This document shows positions 1 through 8,456 of a stretch of DNA of 18,812 nt, piece after piece; position 1 is the first letter of the stretch, and every line of letters starts with the position of its first letter. Origin of the DNA: CAYWWY01 sp964462525 (GTDB lineage Bacteria; Thermotogota; Thermotogae; MWEM01); assembly GCA_964462525.1 (NCBI GenBank), contig CAYWWY010000022.1, positions 1 through 18,812 on the forward strand, given 5' to 3'. Under the pieces are notes generated by a model. The model saw only the letters and a program-made list of their open reading frames with translations. It did no database searches and was not told the origin of the DNA. The translations under genes were made by a program, and so were the position numbers.

Positions 1-1189
1 CCCCAACAATTCTCATACTTTCAATCGAAGTGTGGGTCCGGATCCGTTCAAAGCTTTCTCGCAACCCGAAGGTGACGCCTTCGATCACAGAACGCAGAAG
101 ATCCGCTCGATTTGTCATCGATGAGATTCCAAAAAAAACACCGCGCGCGTTCGGATCCCGATGGGGGGTTCTCTCGCCTTGCAGGTATGGCAGGAACAGC
201 AATCCGTTGCTGCCGATCGGGCTTTCTGCCATTATTGATTCCATTTGCGACCATGAACATTCTTTCATGCATTGATTGCGAAACCAGTTCAACGATTGAG
301 CCGCAGAAAGCATCACGCCCATGTAGTAGGCTGTACTACCGACTACATGGCGAAAGTAATGGATTTTCCCTTCGGCATCGGGTTGGGTTTGATTGGTCAA
401 AGCCAATACGGTTCCTGAAGTGCCCAAACTGACCATCCCTTCGCCAACCCGAGCCAACCCGAGCCCCAACGCAGCGCAAGCGTTGTCGGCGCCCCCGGAT
501 ACGATTTTTACATTGTTCCATCCCACTCCCTTGGCAATCTTCGGATCCAATTCCCCGCGTATGGTTGATGAACCAGTTAGCGGAGGAAGAATCGATAATT
601 CAATACCTAAAGGACCCAGAATCTCCGAAGCCCATTTTTGGCGCATGACATCAAAACAAGCGGTTCCGGAAGCGTCCGATGGATCAATCCCGAAGGAACC
701 GGTTAAAAGGTACACCAAATAGTCTTTGGGAAGCATAATCCGATGAATCCGAGCATAAAGATCGGGCTCTTCATCTCTCATCCAAAGCAATTTCGGGAGG
801 GTAAACCCTTCCAAAATAGGATTTCCGATCAGACGGATCACCGATTGTTCTCCTCCCAATATCGCCGTTGCTTCTTTGCATTGTTTGGTTGTCCTTTGAT
901 CGCACCAAAGAATTGCCGGGCGAATCACTCGATCCGTTTCGTCAATTGCAACCAATGAATGCATCTGCCCTGAGAAACCAATTGCTTGAATGCTATGGAA
1001 TTGGCTCACTCTGCGTAGTAGCTCGAGAACGCCCGTTTTCCAAATTTCCGGGTCCTGCTGAGCCCAAGCCGGTTTCGGGACCTCCATCTGAAGAGGAACG
1101 GATTCAGTCTGCAGAATCGTTCCCAGTTCATTGATTGCGATCGCTTTGATTCCGGTGGTTCCTATATCAATACCCAGGTATTTGGTCAC
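1..1189 (-). CDS. xylB: Xylulokinase (FGGY family), 3' end outside window
   Basis: Phosphorylates D-xylulose to D-xylulose 5-phosphate with ATP in the cytoplasm, the second step after xylose isomerase. The frame is open from a GTG at 1189 to the left edge, so 396 codons of a protein usually near 490-500 residues are present and the C-terminus is missing. Visible FGGY features are the N-terminal phosphate loop DIGTTGIKA (Asp8), the sugar-contact stretch QMHSLVAID (about 75-83), WCDQRT (about 95-100), GGADNACAALG with the expected catalytic Asp235, and LGTSGTV in the second domain. The GTG is preferred because GAAAGGG lies at ribosome-binding distance and the nearest ATG is out of frame and followed at once by a stop. 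Only 13 bp separate it from the ROK gene, and xylA is upstream in the same operon, which favours xylulose over other FGGY substrates. Confidence 0.93.
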   Translation of the reverse strand, partial: MTKYLGIDIGTTGIKAIAINELGTILQTESVPLQMEVPKPAWAQQDPEIWKTGVLELLRRVSQFHSIQAIGFSGQMHSLVAIDETDRVIRPAILWCDQRTTKQCKEATAILGGEQSVIRLIGNPILEGFTLPKLLWMRDEEPDLYARIHRIMLPKDYLVYLLTGSFGIDPSDASGTACFDVMRQKWASEILGPLGIELSILPPLTGSSTIRGELDPKIAKGVGWNNVKIVSGGADNACAALGLGLARVGEGMVSLGTSGTVLALTNQTQPDAEGKIHYFRHVVGSTAYYMGVMLSAAQSLNWFRNQCMKECSWSQMESIMAESPIGSNGLLFLPYLQGERTPHRDPNARGVFFGISSMTNRADLLRSVIEGVTFGLRESFERIRTHTSIESMRIVG

Positions 1190-1202
1190 ATCGGTTGCCC
1201 TT

Positions 1203-2402
1203 TCACTGAAATCGTTTGTTGGTGTATGCATTCATCGCCTGAAGCGTGCATCCACGCGAGCAAGCGCTGAGAATATCCAAACTCGCTTTTAACACTTTTA
1301 CGTCCGTTGCTGCTGGTTTCAAGGCGCATGCCTTCACTTGACTTTCAACCTGTTTTACATAAGAATCCGGCAGTTTGTCGCCCATTCCGCCCAGCATGAC
1401 AAAACTCGGGTTTAAAATGTTACAGAGGTTTACAATCCCCGTGGAAAGATCTTTTGCCATTTGGTCGAGCACCTTTTGCCCAAATGAATCTTTCTGGGCG
1501 CGATGGATCATTTCAACGAACTTCTCGAACAAGTTCATCTCCTGGGGGAGCGGACCCGATAACTGTTCATAGGTCTGAACTGCATAGCTTACGGAGATGG
1601 TTTCTTCCCAACAGCCCCGATTCAAACAATAGCATGGAGGCCCCTGTGTGTTGATGCTCATGTGTCCCACTTCCCCGGCTGAGAAAGAAGGACCCCGATA
1701 AAGCTGCCCATCGATCATCAAAGCGCCCCCGACTCCTTCTGAGATGAAGATATAAAGACCTTCGGAAAACTCTTTGATGGATGGATTATGGTTGATCTCC
1801 GATGTCAAAGCCAGTTGGGCCTCATTGGCTAAAAGGATGGGCAAACTCCAGGTGGGATCCTTCTGAACGAAGAATTGAAGAAGATCCACCTCTTCCCAAT
1901 GGAGATGGGGAATATTTACCATCACCTGCCTGTTTTGATCCGCCATACCGGGCAAGGAAACGGAAAAACTGGTGATGGGCCGGTCTTCCATTTGGAGCCT
2001 TATTTGATGGACTTTCTGGAACACCGTCTCCAAAAACCGGTCTACATTCGGATCGGTGGGAAATCGATCCAATACATCAAAAGAATTATCCAAGTACCCC
2101 AAGCCCAAGACGCACTGCTGGGTCCCAAATACTAGATTGATCGATATGGCCGCTTCCTTGACAACCTTCAGCGAGATCGATTTTCGGCCGGGCTTTGTCG
2201 ATTGCATCGCTCCCTCTTCCTGGACCAGCCCTTCCGAGAGCAGTGAGAAGATAATATTCGTGACCGTGCTCGGATCCAAACCCGTAAGCCGTGAAAGAAT
2301 CCTGCGGGTAATCCCGGGGTTCGAACGGATCAAATTGAGGATCAACAATCGATTGCTTTTCCCCATTTTGGGCGCATTGATCTTCTTAGTCCGATACGGC
2401 AT
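1203..2402 (-). CDS. xylR: ROK-family transcriptional repressor, XylR type
   Basis: Probable sugar-responsive repressor of this operon. Residues about 15-70 form a winged helix-turn-helix (ITRRILSRLTGLDPSTVTN). The rest is a ROK sugar-kinase-like domain, with EGVGGALMIDGQLYRG and AGEVGHMSI in the sugar-binding region. It carries the zinc motif of ROK regulators as C257-x-C259-(x4)-C264-x-E266; the usual glycine after the second cysteine is a leucine here. The length of 399 residues fits full-length ROK repressors rather than the roughly 300-residue ROK kinases. It lies between xylA and xylB. The 152 bp between xylA and this gene show no convincing terminator or promoter, so it is probably co-transcribed with xylA, giving autoregulation. 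The start has GAGGCGG a few bases upstream; an internal ATG at residue 13 is a less likely alternative. A xylose effector is inferred from context. Confidence 0.88.
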   Translation of the reverse strand: MPYRTKKINAPKMGKSNRLLILNLIRSNPGITRRILSRLTGLDPSTVTNIIFSLLSEGLVQEEGAMQSTKPGRKSISLKVVKEAAISINLVFGTQQCVLGLGYLDNSFDVLDRFPTDPNVDRFLETVFQKVHQIRLQMEDRPITSFSVSLPGMADQNRQVMVNIPHLHWEEVDLLQFFVQKDPTWSLPILLANEAQLALTSEINHNPSIKEFSEGLYIFISEGVGGALMIDGQLYRGPSFSAGEVGHMSINTQGPPCYCLNRGCWEETISVSYAVQTYEQLSGPLPQEMNLFEKFVEMIHRAQKDSFGQKVLDQMAKDLSTGIVNLCNILNPSFVMLGGMGDKLPDSYVKQVESQVKACALKPAATDVKVLKASLDILSACSRGCTLQAMNAYTNKRFQ

Positions 2403-2554
2403 CGTCCCGCCTCAATCTTATCACTCCGATCATCCCGTTAATCGATCTCTTTCCGGATCTTTCTTTCTCCATGCGTTTCAGTAATCCTTGATCGATCTTG
2501 CACACCGTTGTTCGTACAGCGAACCATCCTTCTCGTTCCAGGGATTCAGGCTCA

Positions 2555-3871
2555 TTATTCCGATAGATAATCATTGAGCATGTGTTCTAACTGTTCCTGT
2601 TTCCCCGATCCTTTCGCGTAGACCGGTAGGTCCATCATCACTTCCTCAAGAGTTTTCATGTTATGTCTGTTTTCAAGGATTGCCCTTCCGAGGTCTGAAT
2701 TCCATGACTCGTACCTTTTTTGAAGGATCGCTTCAAATCGACCATCCTGCAGAATCCGGTAAGCGATTTTCAATCCCCGTGCGAATGCATCCATCCCTGC
2801 GATATGTCCGATGAAGATGTCTTCCAGATCGATAGATCCCCGGCGCAGATGGGCGTCAAAATTCAATCCACCGGAATGCAATCCGCCATTTTTCAGAATC
2901 TCGATCATCGCAAAAATCGTATCATACAGGTTGGTCGGAAAATGATCGGTATCCCATCCCAAAAGCAGATCGCCCATGTTGGCATCAACACTGCCCAGTT
3001 TTTCAAAAATCCGCGCATACATAAGTTCGTGTTGAAAGCTATGACCAGCCAGAGTGGCGTGATTCGCCTCTATATTGAACTTGAAGTGTTCATCCAAGCC
3101 AAACGTTTTGAGAAAAGCCATCCCATGAGCTACATCGAAATCATATTGATGCTTAGTCGGTTCTTTGGGTTTGGGTTCGATCAGGAATTGCCCAGCAAAT
3201 CCGATCTCTTGCGCGTAATCCACAGCCATGGAAAGAAAGCGGGCCAGATTCTTTAACTGGAAATCCATGCGGGTATTCAAAAGAGTCTCATATCCTTCTC
3301 GTCCTCCCCAAAAGACAAAATTCTCTCCTTGGAGCTCTTTCGTAATCTCCAGCATCTTTTTCACTTGAGCAGCCCCATAGGCATACACTTCAGCAGAGCA
3401 CGAGGTTGCAGCGCCATGAAGAAAGCGCGGATGATGAAAAAGATTGGCAGTCCCCCACAAGAGCTTAACTCCCGTAGATTTCATAAGGGGTTGGATATAC
3501 CCAACAATTTGATCCAATCTTCGATTGGATTCTCGAATGGTATCCGCTTGCTCGATCAAATCCCGGTCATGGGTACAGAAATACTCCACACCAAGCTTCG
3601 TGAAAAACTCAAAGGCCGCATCTGCCTTTGCTTTCGCAGCATCCAATGGATCGGAAAACCGGTTCCAAGGTCGATCCCATGCTTCTGAACCAAACATGTC
3701 ATCTCCCTGCGCGCAAAAGGTGTGCCAGTATGCGACAGAAAACCGCAAGTGCTCTTTCATCGGTTTTCCCCCGATCATAGCCTTCGGATCATAATGATGG
3801 AAGGCGAGGGGGTTTTGAGAGTGTTTCCCCTCATAAGGAATGGACGGTACAGACGGAAAATAGGATTGCAT
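2555..3871 (-). CDS. xylA: Xylose isomerase, class II
   Basis: Interconverts D-xylose and D-xylulose in the cytoplasm using two divalent metal ions. From the ATG at 3871 the protein has 438 residues, close to the roughly 440 of class II enzymes such as those of Thermotoga. With this start the catalytic and metal residues fall at the family's usual numbers: His101 and Asp104 (CTHDRD), Glu232 and Lys234 (IEPKPKEPTKHQYDFD), Glu268 and His271 (NIEANHATLAGH), Asp296 (VDANMGD), Asp307 and Asp309 (WDTDH), and Asp339 (NFDAHLRRGS). The frame opens further upstream to 3928, but the start at 3871 has a GAGGAG ribosome-binding site and gives the standard N-terminus, so it is preferred. A strong hairpin precedes it and the ROK regulator and xylulokinase follow it. 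The gene ends with tandem stops, TAA TGA. Confidence 0.98.
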   Translation of the reverse strand: MQSYFPSVPSIPYEGKHSQNPLAFHHYDPKAMIGGKPMKEHLRFSVAYWHTFCAQGDDMFGSEAWDRPWNRFSDPLDAAKAKADAAFEFFTKLGVEYFCTHDRDLIEQADTIRESNRRLDQIVGYIQPLMKSTGVKLLWGTANLFHHPRFLHGAATSCSAEVYAYGAAQVKKMLEITKELQGENFVFWGGREGYETLLNTRMDFQLKNLARFLSMAVDYAQEIGFAGQFLIEPKPKEPTKHQYDFDVAHGMAFLKTFGLDEHFKFNIEANHATLAGHSFQHELMYARIFEKLGSVDANMGDLLLGWDTDHFPTNLYDTIFAMIEILKNGGLHSGGLNFDAHLRRGSIDLEDIFIGHIAGMDAFARGLKIAYRILQDGRFEAILQKRYESWNSDLGRAILENRHNMKTLEEVMMDLPVYAKGSGKQEQLEHMLNDYLSE

Positions 3872-3920
3872 GTTGTTCTCATCTCCTCTGGTTGGACTCG
3901 TTCGGTGGTCCGGAAATCGC

Positions 3921-3959
3921 ATAAACAAAGAGAGGGTATATCCAAGAGATATACCCTCT
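3921..3959 (-). terminator. Rho-independent-type hairpin between sugar-binding protein gene and xylA
   Basis: A perfect 12-bp inverted repeat (AGAGGGTATATC at 3931-3942, its complement at 3948-3959) with a 5-nt loop. On the minus strand it is followed by a T-rich tract, CTTTGTTTAT. It lies 11 bp after the stop of the sugar-binding protein gene and about 50 bp before the preferred xylA start. It could terminate part of the transcript, lowering xylA-xylR-xylB relative to the transporter, or protect the 3' end of the binding-protein mRNA. The T tract is interrupted, so full termination is not certain. Confidence 0.7.
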
Positions 3960-3969
3960 TGTTCCGGTC

Positions 3970-4935
3970 TTAATAGATGGAATCAGGTGTGTAATAGTCT
4001 GCTGCGTTCTCTTGCGTGACAAGTTCTGCGGCCAGGATGATCCGAGAAGGAATCTGTCGTTGATAGAACCCATTGAGGGGTTCATGTCGAAGAGCCATAA
4101 CAGCCATGCTGATCCCTGTCGCGATCATCGAAGGAGGATAGGTAACATTTGCCCGTACGAGTGGATTCCCGTCCATGATCATTTTGATGATGTCTTTGGA
4201 ACCTGCGCCACCGAGGAAAAGCTTGATATCGTTCCGGCCCGATTCCCGATAAGCCTGAAGCACTCCTTTGAGCACATCGTCATCCTGCGCCCAAACAGCA
4301 TCGATCTCTCGATATCGCTGGAGGTAATTTTCCATGATCTCCAGACCCCTCTGGGTGGACCAATATGCGGGCTGCGAGTCCAAGATTTCGATTCCGGGGT
4401 AGTTTTCCATGACTGCCATGAAAGCTTCCACTCGCTCGGTGTTGATTACAGTCGGAATCCCTTCCAAAACAACCATTTTCCCTTGGCCGCCCATCTCTTT
4501 GGCCATCCATTCAGCAGAAACGCGTCCCAAACCGGGATTGTCCCCTGCCACATAGATGTGTTCTACGGGTTTTACAAGTCCGCGATCTACAGAAACGATC
4601 AGGATGCCGCTGTTGTAAGCTTGCTCCACAATCGGGGTCAACGATGCCGAATCGTGCGCCAAAATTACCAAAGCATCGATCCCGCGAACCATAAGATCTT
4701 CGACATCTCCCACTTGAGAGGCGGGAGAATCGGCTGTTGTCAGATAAAAGCGCACATTGGCATCCTTTGCTTGCCAATCTTTAATCGCCTGTTGAGCCCA
4801 CCATACAACGCCACCGGTCCATCCGTGGTCCGCGGTCGGAATTGCAACGCCGATCCTAATTAAGTCTGCCGCAAACAAAGAACCAGCCAACGCCACTACC
4901 ATTACCACTGCTACGATAAATGCCATGCGTTTCAA
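3970..4935 (-). CDS. Periplasmic sugar-binding protein of ABC transporter (RbsB/XylF type)
   Basis: High-affinity periplasmic receptor of the sugar ABC importer encoded just upstream. The 321-residue product starts with a classic signal peptide: MKRMAF, then a hydrophobic core, with cleavage expected around SLFA-AD near residues 22-24. There is no lipobox cysteine, so it is predicted to be soluble in a periplasm. The mature part is a periplasmic-binding-protein type I fold (Peripla_BP_4), with IRIGVAIPTADHGWTGGV at the N-terminus, VDRGLV and AGDNPGLGR in the middle and WAQDDDVLKG in the second lobe. The start is taken as TTG at 4935 because AAGGAGG lies exactly 8 nt before it. An in-frame GTG at 4944 overlaps that ribosome-binding site and the next ATG is 17 nt away. 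Xylose as ligand is inferred from xylA and xylB downstream; ribose or another pentose is possible. Confidence 0.92.
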   Translation of the reverse strand: MKRMAFIVAVVMVVALAGSLFAADLIRIGVAIPTADHGWTGGVVWWAQQAIKDWQAKDANVRFYLTTADSPASQVGDVEDLMVRGIDALVILAHDSASLTPIVEQAYNSGILIVSVDRGLVKPVEHIYVAGDNPGLGRVSAEWMAKEMGGQGKMVVLEGIPTVINTERVEAFMAVMENYPGIEILDSQPAYWSTQRGLEIMENYLQRYREIDAVWAQDDDVLKGVLQAYRESGRNDIKLFLGGAGSKDIIKMIMDGNPLVRANVTYPPSMIATGISMAVMALRHEPLNGFYQRQIPSRIILAAELVTQENAADYYTPDSIY

Positions 4936-4950
4936 TGCAAACACCTCCTT
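4933..4950 (-). promoter_or_regulatory. Ribosome-binding site fixing a TTG start for the sugar-binding protein
   Basis: AAGGAGG (4944-4950 on the minus strand) is followed after 8 nt by TTG at 4933-4935. The only other candidate starts in frame are a GTG overlapping the motif itself and an ATG 17 nt downstream, so TTG is the best-placed start. Confidence 0.7.
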
Positions 4951-4974
4951 GGATTCATTCCCTTTCGGGATATG

Positions 4975-5937
4975 TTATATCGAACTGCCTCGTTTCCTTT
5001 GCACCAGGACTGCGCCAATGATCACCAAACCTTTTACGGTTCCCTGAAGATAGGGAGAAACCCCCAGCATATTGAGCATGTTGTTTACAATGCCCAAAAT
5101 GATCGCTCCTACCACCGTACCCCAGATGGAACCCGTTCCGCCAGTCATTGCTGTACCTCCGATGATAACCGCCGCAATAGCGTCCAGTTCATAATTAAGC
5201 CCAGCATTGGTGGAACTGATTGCATTGAGTCGAGACCCCAAAAGGACAGCAGAAACCGCAACCGTGAATCCAACGATCACATACGAAAGAAACCGAACCC
5301 AATTCACTTTGATCGCGGAATAGGCAGCCACTCGAGAATTCGATCCAACCGCGCAAACATGCCGGCCAAAACGGGTGTGGTTCAACACAACGCTGAAAAC
5401 AGTGGCCAGTATAAAAAAGACCCAAACCGGAATCGGTATCTCCAAGAAGAACCCCATGCCCACTTCCGGAAAGAGTCGGCTGGCTGATCGAAACTCTCCG
5501 GCATTTCCGATATAGAGGGTCAAGGATCGAAAGATCGCCATGGTTCCCAACGTAACAATAAAAGGAGCCACCTTACCTTTGGTCACAACCAATCCATTGA
5601 TCGCTCCGCACCCCATTCCCATGAGCACACCAAGAATGATGGCGATCCAAATCGCGTCAACACCACCCCCAAACTGATTCAGGGTAAGGATAACAATCCC
5701 TCCGACAAATGCCGTCATAGACCCAACAGAAAGATCAATGCCTCCGGAAATGATGACAAAGGTCATCCCCAGCCCAATGATTCCTGTGTAGGATACCTGT
5801 CGAAGGATATTGAGAACATTCCTTAATTGCAGGAAATAGGGACTTGCTAAAGAAGATGCGACAAAAAGGATCAATAAAGCGATATACGGACCCATTTTGT
5901 CGTACGGGATCTTCTTGAGAAAATCGCGAAAAGCCAT
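4975..5937 (-). CDS. Sugar ABC transporter permease (RbsC/XylH type)
   Basis: Inner-membrane channel subunit of the sugar importer. The 320 residues match the family length (BPD_transp_2). Many hydrophobic segments are visible, beginning at YIALLILFVASSLASPYFL, with family landmarks GMTFVIISGGIDLSVGS (about 57-73), NGLVVTKGKVAPFIVTLGT (about 114-132), the cytoplasmic coupling segment FGRHVCAVGSNSRVAAYS (about 190-207) and the late stretch AAVIIGGTAMTGGTGS (about 253-268). Its ATG shares one base with the TAA stop of the ATPase gene (TAATG), which shows translational coupling. The binding-protein gene starts 39 bp after its stop. Substrate is inferred as xylose from the operon. Confidence 0.95.
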   Translation of the reverse strand: MAFRDFLKKIPYDKMGPYIALLILFVASSLASPYFLQLRNVLNILRQVSYTGIIGLGMTFVIISGGIDLSVGSMTAFVGGIVILTLNQFGGGVDAIWIAIILGVLMGMGCGAINGLVVTKGKVAPFIVTLGTMAIFRSLTLYIGNAGEFRSASRLFPEVGMGFFLEIPIPVWVFFILATVFSVVLNHTRFGRHVCAVGSNSRVAAYSAIKVNWVRFLSYVIVGFTVAVSAVLLGSRLNAISSTNAGLNYELDAIAAVIIGGTAMTGGTGSIWGTVVGAIILGIVNNMLNMLGVSPYLQGTVKGLVIIGAVLVQRKRGSSI

Positions 5938-7454
5938 TATGCTACCCCCTTCAATCCAGTGGCGTGAAGCATGATTTCATGCTCGGTGATATGCTCGTCG
6001 GAAAGGATTCCAGTGACTTGACCCTCTTTCATAACGACAACTCGATTGCACATTCCAATGATCTCTTCCAGTTCCGAAGAGATCAAAATAATGGATATTC
6101 CAGTTCGCGCAAGCTGATTCAGAAAATGATAAACTTCCCTCTTTGCCTGCACATCGATCCCCCGAGTCGGTTCGTCGACAATCAAAATCTTTGGATCAAC
6201 ATCCAAACTCTTGGCCAAAGAAACCTTTTGCTGGTTTCCTCCGCTAAAAAACTCCAGTTTGGTCTTCAAAGACGCCGCTCGAATGCCGAACTCTTTGACA
6301 TATCCAGCGGCCTTTTTCCGCGCGCGTTTGTGTTGGATCAAGAATTTGCAATAATCCTTCAGAGAAGAAAGGGTGATATTGGATATGATGTCAAAATTGG
6401 TGATAATCCCAATCCCTTGGCGATCTTCGGAAAGATAAGAGATCCCGTATCGATGGGCCGCAGAAGGATTATGGATGGCCACTTCTTTTCCTTTGAGCCA
6501 CAATGAACCCCGTTTTTTCTTCCGAATCCCGATGATCGTCTCTGCGGTTTCTGTTCTTCCTGCGCCGACCAAACCCGCGAATCCCAAAATCTCTCCTTTG
6601 CGCAAATCAAACGAAACATCTTTCAGGATTTTCTCTTCGCTCAGGTTTTTTGCCTCAAAAACAATCTCTTCTACGGGTTGGATCTTGTCTGGGAATATTT
6701 GTGATAGCTCCCTCCCCACCATTCGTTTGGCCATAAGGTGTTCATCGACTTCATCGATCGGATCAAGGCTGATCATCTTTCCATCTCGCAAAATCATTAC
6801 TCGGTCGCAAATCTCTTTGACCTCTTTTAACTTGTGTGAGATGTACACCATGGTCACTCCTTTTTCCTTCAGCTTTCTCATGAGATTGAAGAGAATCTCA
6901 ATTTCGTGTCGGGCCAAAACGGTGGTTGGTTCATCCATGATCAACAGCTTGGATTCAAAGGCCAAAGCTTTGGCAATTTCGACCATCTGTTTCTGAGCGA
7001 CGCTTAATGACTGGATTTTTGCTTTTGGATCAATCTTGGTTTCCAACTCGCCCAAAAGGGTTCTTGTTTTCTGAATCATCTGCCTTTTGCTGAGAAAGAC
7101 CTTTTTGGATCGTTGCTCCTGGCCCAGAAATATGTTCTCAAAGACATTCAGATGCTGGATGAGGTTGAACTCCTGGGGGATCGTGCTGATCCCGAGCTTT
7201 CTGGCAGCCAACGGATCTTTGACGGTCACAGGATTGCCTTCAAAGGAGATTTGGCCTTCGCTTGGATGGTAGATCCCACTCAGTATTTTGATGAGCGTGG
7301 ACTTCCCCGCGCCGTTTTCGCCAATAATGCCAAAGACTTCCCCAGGAAAAATGTCGATCGATATCTGGTCCAGCACGCGAACCCCCGAAAAGTCCTTCGA
7401 TATTCCCTTGGTTGCAGTAAGAGGGCTATTGGAAGGCTGTTGGTCCAGATTCAT
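5937..7454 (-). CDS. Sugar ABC transporter ATPase, duplicated (RbsA/XylG/MglA type)
   Basis: Energises sugar import on the cytoplasmic face. The 505 residues contain two fused ATPase domains, as usual in the CUT2 family. Domain 1 has Walker A GENGAGKS (45-52), signature LSVAQ (150-154) and Walker B LLIMDEPTT (170-178). Domain 2 has a degenerate Walker A, GLVGAGRT (294-301, Arg for Lys), signature FSGGNQQK (403-410) and Walker B ILIVDEPTRGID (423-434). A catalytically impaired second site is typical of this family and not a defect. The gene starts 9 bp after the isomerase gene, whose last codons contain the AAGGA ribosome-binding site, and overlaps the permease gene by one base. Confidence 0.96.
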   Translation of the reverse strand: MNLDQQPSNSPLTATKGISKDFSGVRVLDQISIDIFPGEVFGIIGENGAGKSTLIKILSGIYHPSEGQISFEGNPVTVKDPLAARKLGISTIPQEFNLIQHLNVFENIFLGQEQRSKKVFLSKRQMIQKTRTLLGELETKIDPKAKIQSLSVAQKQMVEIAKALAFESKLLIMDEPTTVLARHEIEILFNLMRKLKEKGVTMVYISHKLKEVKEICDRVMILRDGKMISLDPIDEVDEHLMAKRMVGRELSQIFPDKIQPVEEIVFEAKNLSEEKILKDVSFDLRKGEILGFAGLVGAGRTETAETIIGIRKKKRGSLWLKGKEVAIHNPSAAHRYGISYLSEDRQGIGIITNFDIISNITLSSLKDYCKFLIQHKRARKKAAGYVKEFGIRAASLKTKLEFFSGGNQQKVSLAKSLDVDPKILIVDEPTRGIDVQAKREVYHFLNQLARTGISIILISSELEEIIGMCNRVVVMKEGQVTGILSDEHITEHEIMLHATGLKGVA

Positions 7455-7463
7455 ATCCGCTTT

Positions 7464-8456
7464 TCATTCCTTTCTCATTGCGTCGTCAAAAGCGATCGAG
7501 GAAGGAGCGAAGTCAACGGAGCGCACGAATTCTTGGGATTCTTTCGCCCCGTACTCCCGGTCCATGCCGCTGTCTTCCCATTCAACCGATAAAGGCCCTT
7601 GATACCCAATTGCGTTGAGTTCCCGAATGATCTCTTCGAAATCCACGTCCCCATGCCCAAGAGATCGGAAGTTCCACCCCCTACGCACGTCTCCAAAAGT
7701 GATATGCGAACCCAAGATCCCTGCTTTTCCATCCAAACTCACGCCCGCGTCTTTCATGTGCACATGATAGATCCGATCCGGAAACTCGCGAATGAACAGA
7801 TGAGGGGTCATCCCTTGCCAAAGCAGATGGCTGGGATCGAAGTTAAACCCAAATGCAGGTCTGTGTTTGAAGACCTCGAGCAATCTTTGCGACGAATAGA
7901 TATCAAAAGCAATCTCGGTCGGATGGACTTCCAGGGCAAATTGCACGCCAACTTCATCAAAAACATCCAAAATCGGGTTCCATAGATCCCGGACTTGTTC
8001 AAACCCCTTTTGCACCATTTCTTCACTAGTGGGCGGGAAGGAATACCAGAACTTCCAAATCGGAGAGCCAGTAAATCCGGTAACAACAGAACATCCCATG
8101 TTTTTTGCCGCTTTTGCTGTGTATTTCATTTCTTCCACAGCCCACCGACGAATCTCTTCAGGCTTACCCTTACACCGGGCGGGTGCGAACTGATCCAGTC
8201 GTTCATCATATAAATCCGCTACACACTGCCCAGCCAAATGCGCTCCTAAAGCCCACACCTTCAACCCATGCTTTCGCAGAATCGCTTTGCGATCTTGGAC
8301 ATACGCCGGATCGGTCGCTGCGCGGTGCACATCCATGTGATCTCCCCAGCAAGCGATCTCCAAACCGTCATAACCCCATGACTTCGCTTTCTCACAGATC
8401 GCCTCGAATGGGAGATCGGCCCATTGGCCTGTAAAAAGTGTAACCGGTCGACTCAT
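7464..8456 (-). CDS. Sugar phosphate isomerase/epimerase, AP-endonuclease-2 TIM barrel
   Basis: A 330-residue xylose-isomerase-like TIM barrel (AP_endonuc_2 family) that in related proteins interconverts keto-sugars, inososes or sugar acids with a divalent metal. Likely metal ligands are Glu176 (LEVHPTEIAFD), Asp207 and His210 (FNFDPSHLLW), His233 (HVHMKD) and Glu292/Glu294 (VEWED). The start overlaps the oxidoreductase gene by ATGA, and AAGGAGG inside that gene serves as its ribosome-binding site, so the two products are made together. Such pairs usually convert a sugar or cyclitol derivative by oxidation followed by isomerisation. Its place in a xylose operon suggests a xylose-related substrate, but the exact reaction cannot be read from the sequence. 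Confidence 0.88.
   Translation of the reverse strand: MSRPVTLFTGQWADLPFEAICEKAKSWGYDGLEIACWGDHMDVHRAATDPAYVQDRKAILRKHGLKVWALGAHLAGQCVADLYDERLDQFAPARCKGKPEEIRRWAVEEMKYTAKAAKNMGCSVVTGFTGSPIWKFWYSFPPTSEEMVQKGFEQVRDLWNPILDVFDEVGVQFALEVHPTEIAFDIYSSQRLLEVFKHRPAFGFNFDPSHLLWQGMTPHLFIREFPDRIYHVHMKDAGVSLDGKAGILGSHITFGDVRRGWNFRSLGHGDVDFEEIIRELNAIGYQGPLSVEWEDSGMDREYGAKESQEFVRSVDFAPSSIAFDDAMRKE

Noticed and set aside
1..1189. Possible broken xylulokinase, because only short closed frames appear on the minus strand here
   Set aside because: The frame is continuous from GTG at 1189 to the edge with all FGGY motifs; it merely lacks its stop within the window.
2403..2554. Promoter or operator between xylA and the ROK gene
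   Set aside because: No convincing -35/-10 pair or palindrome was found; co-transcription is simpler.
4012..4863. 283-codon open frame on the plus strand
   Set aside because: It lies wholly opposite the sugar-binding protein gene, has no ribosome-binding site and its product has no recognisable domain; it is a shadow of codon use.
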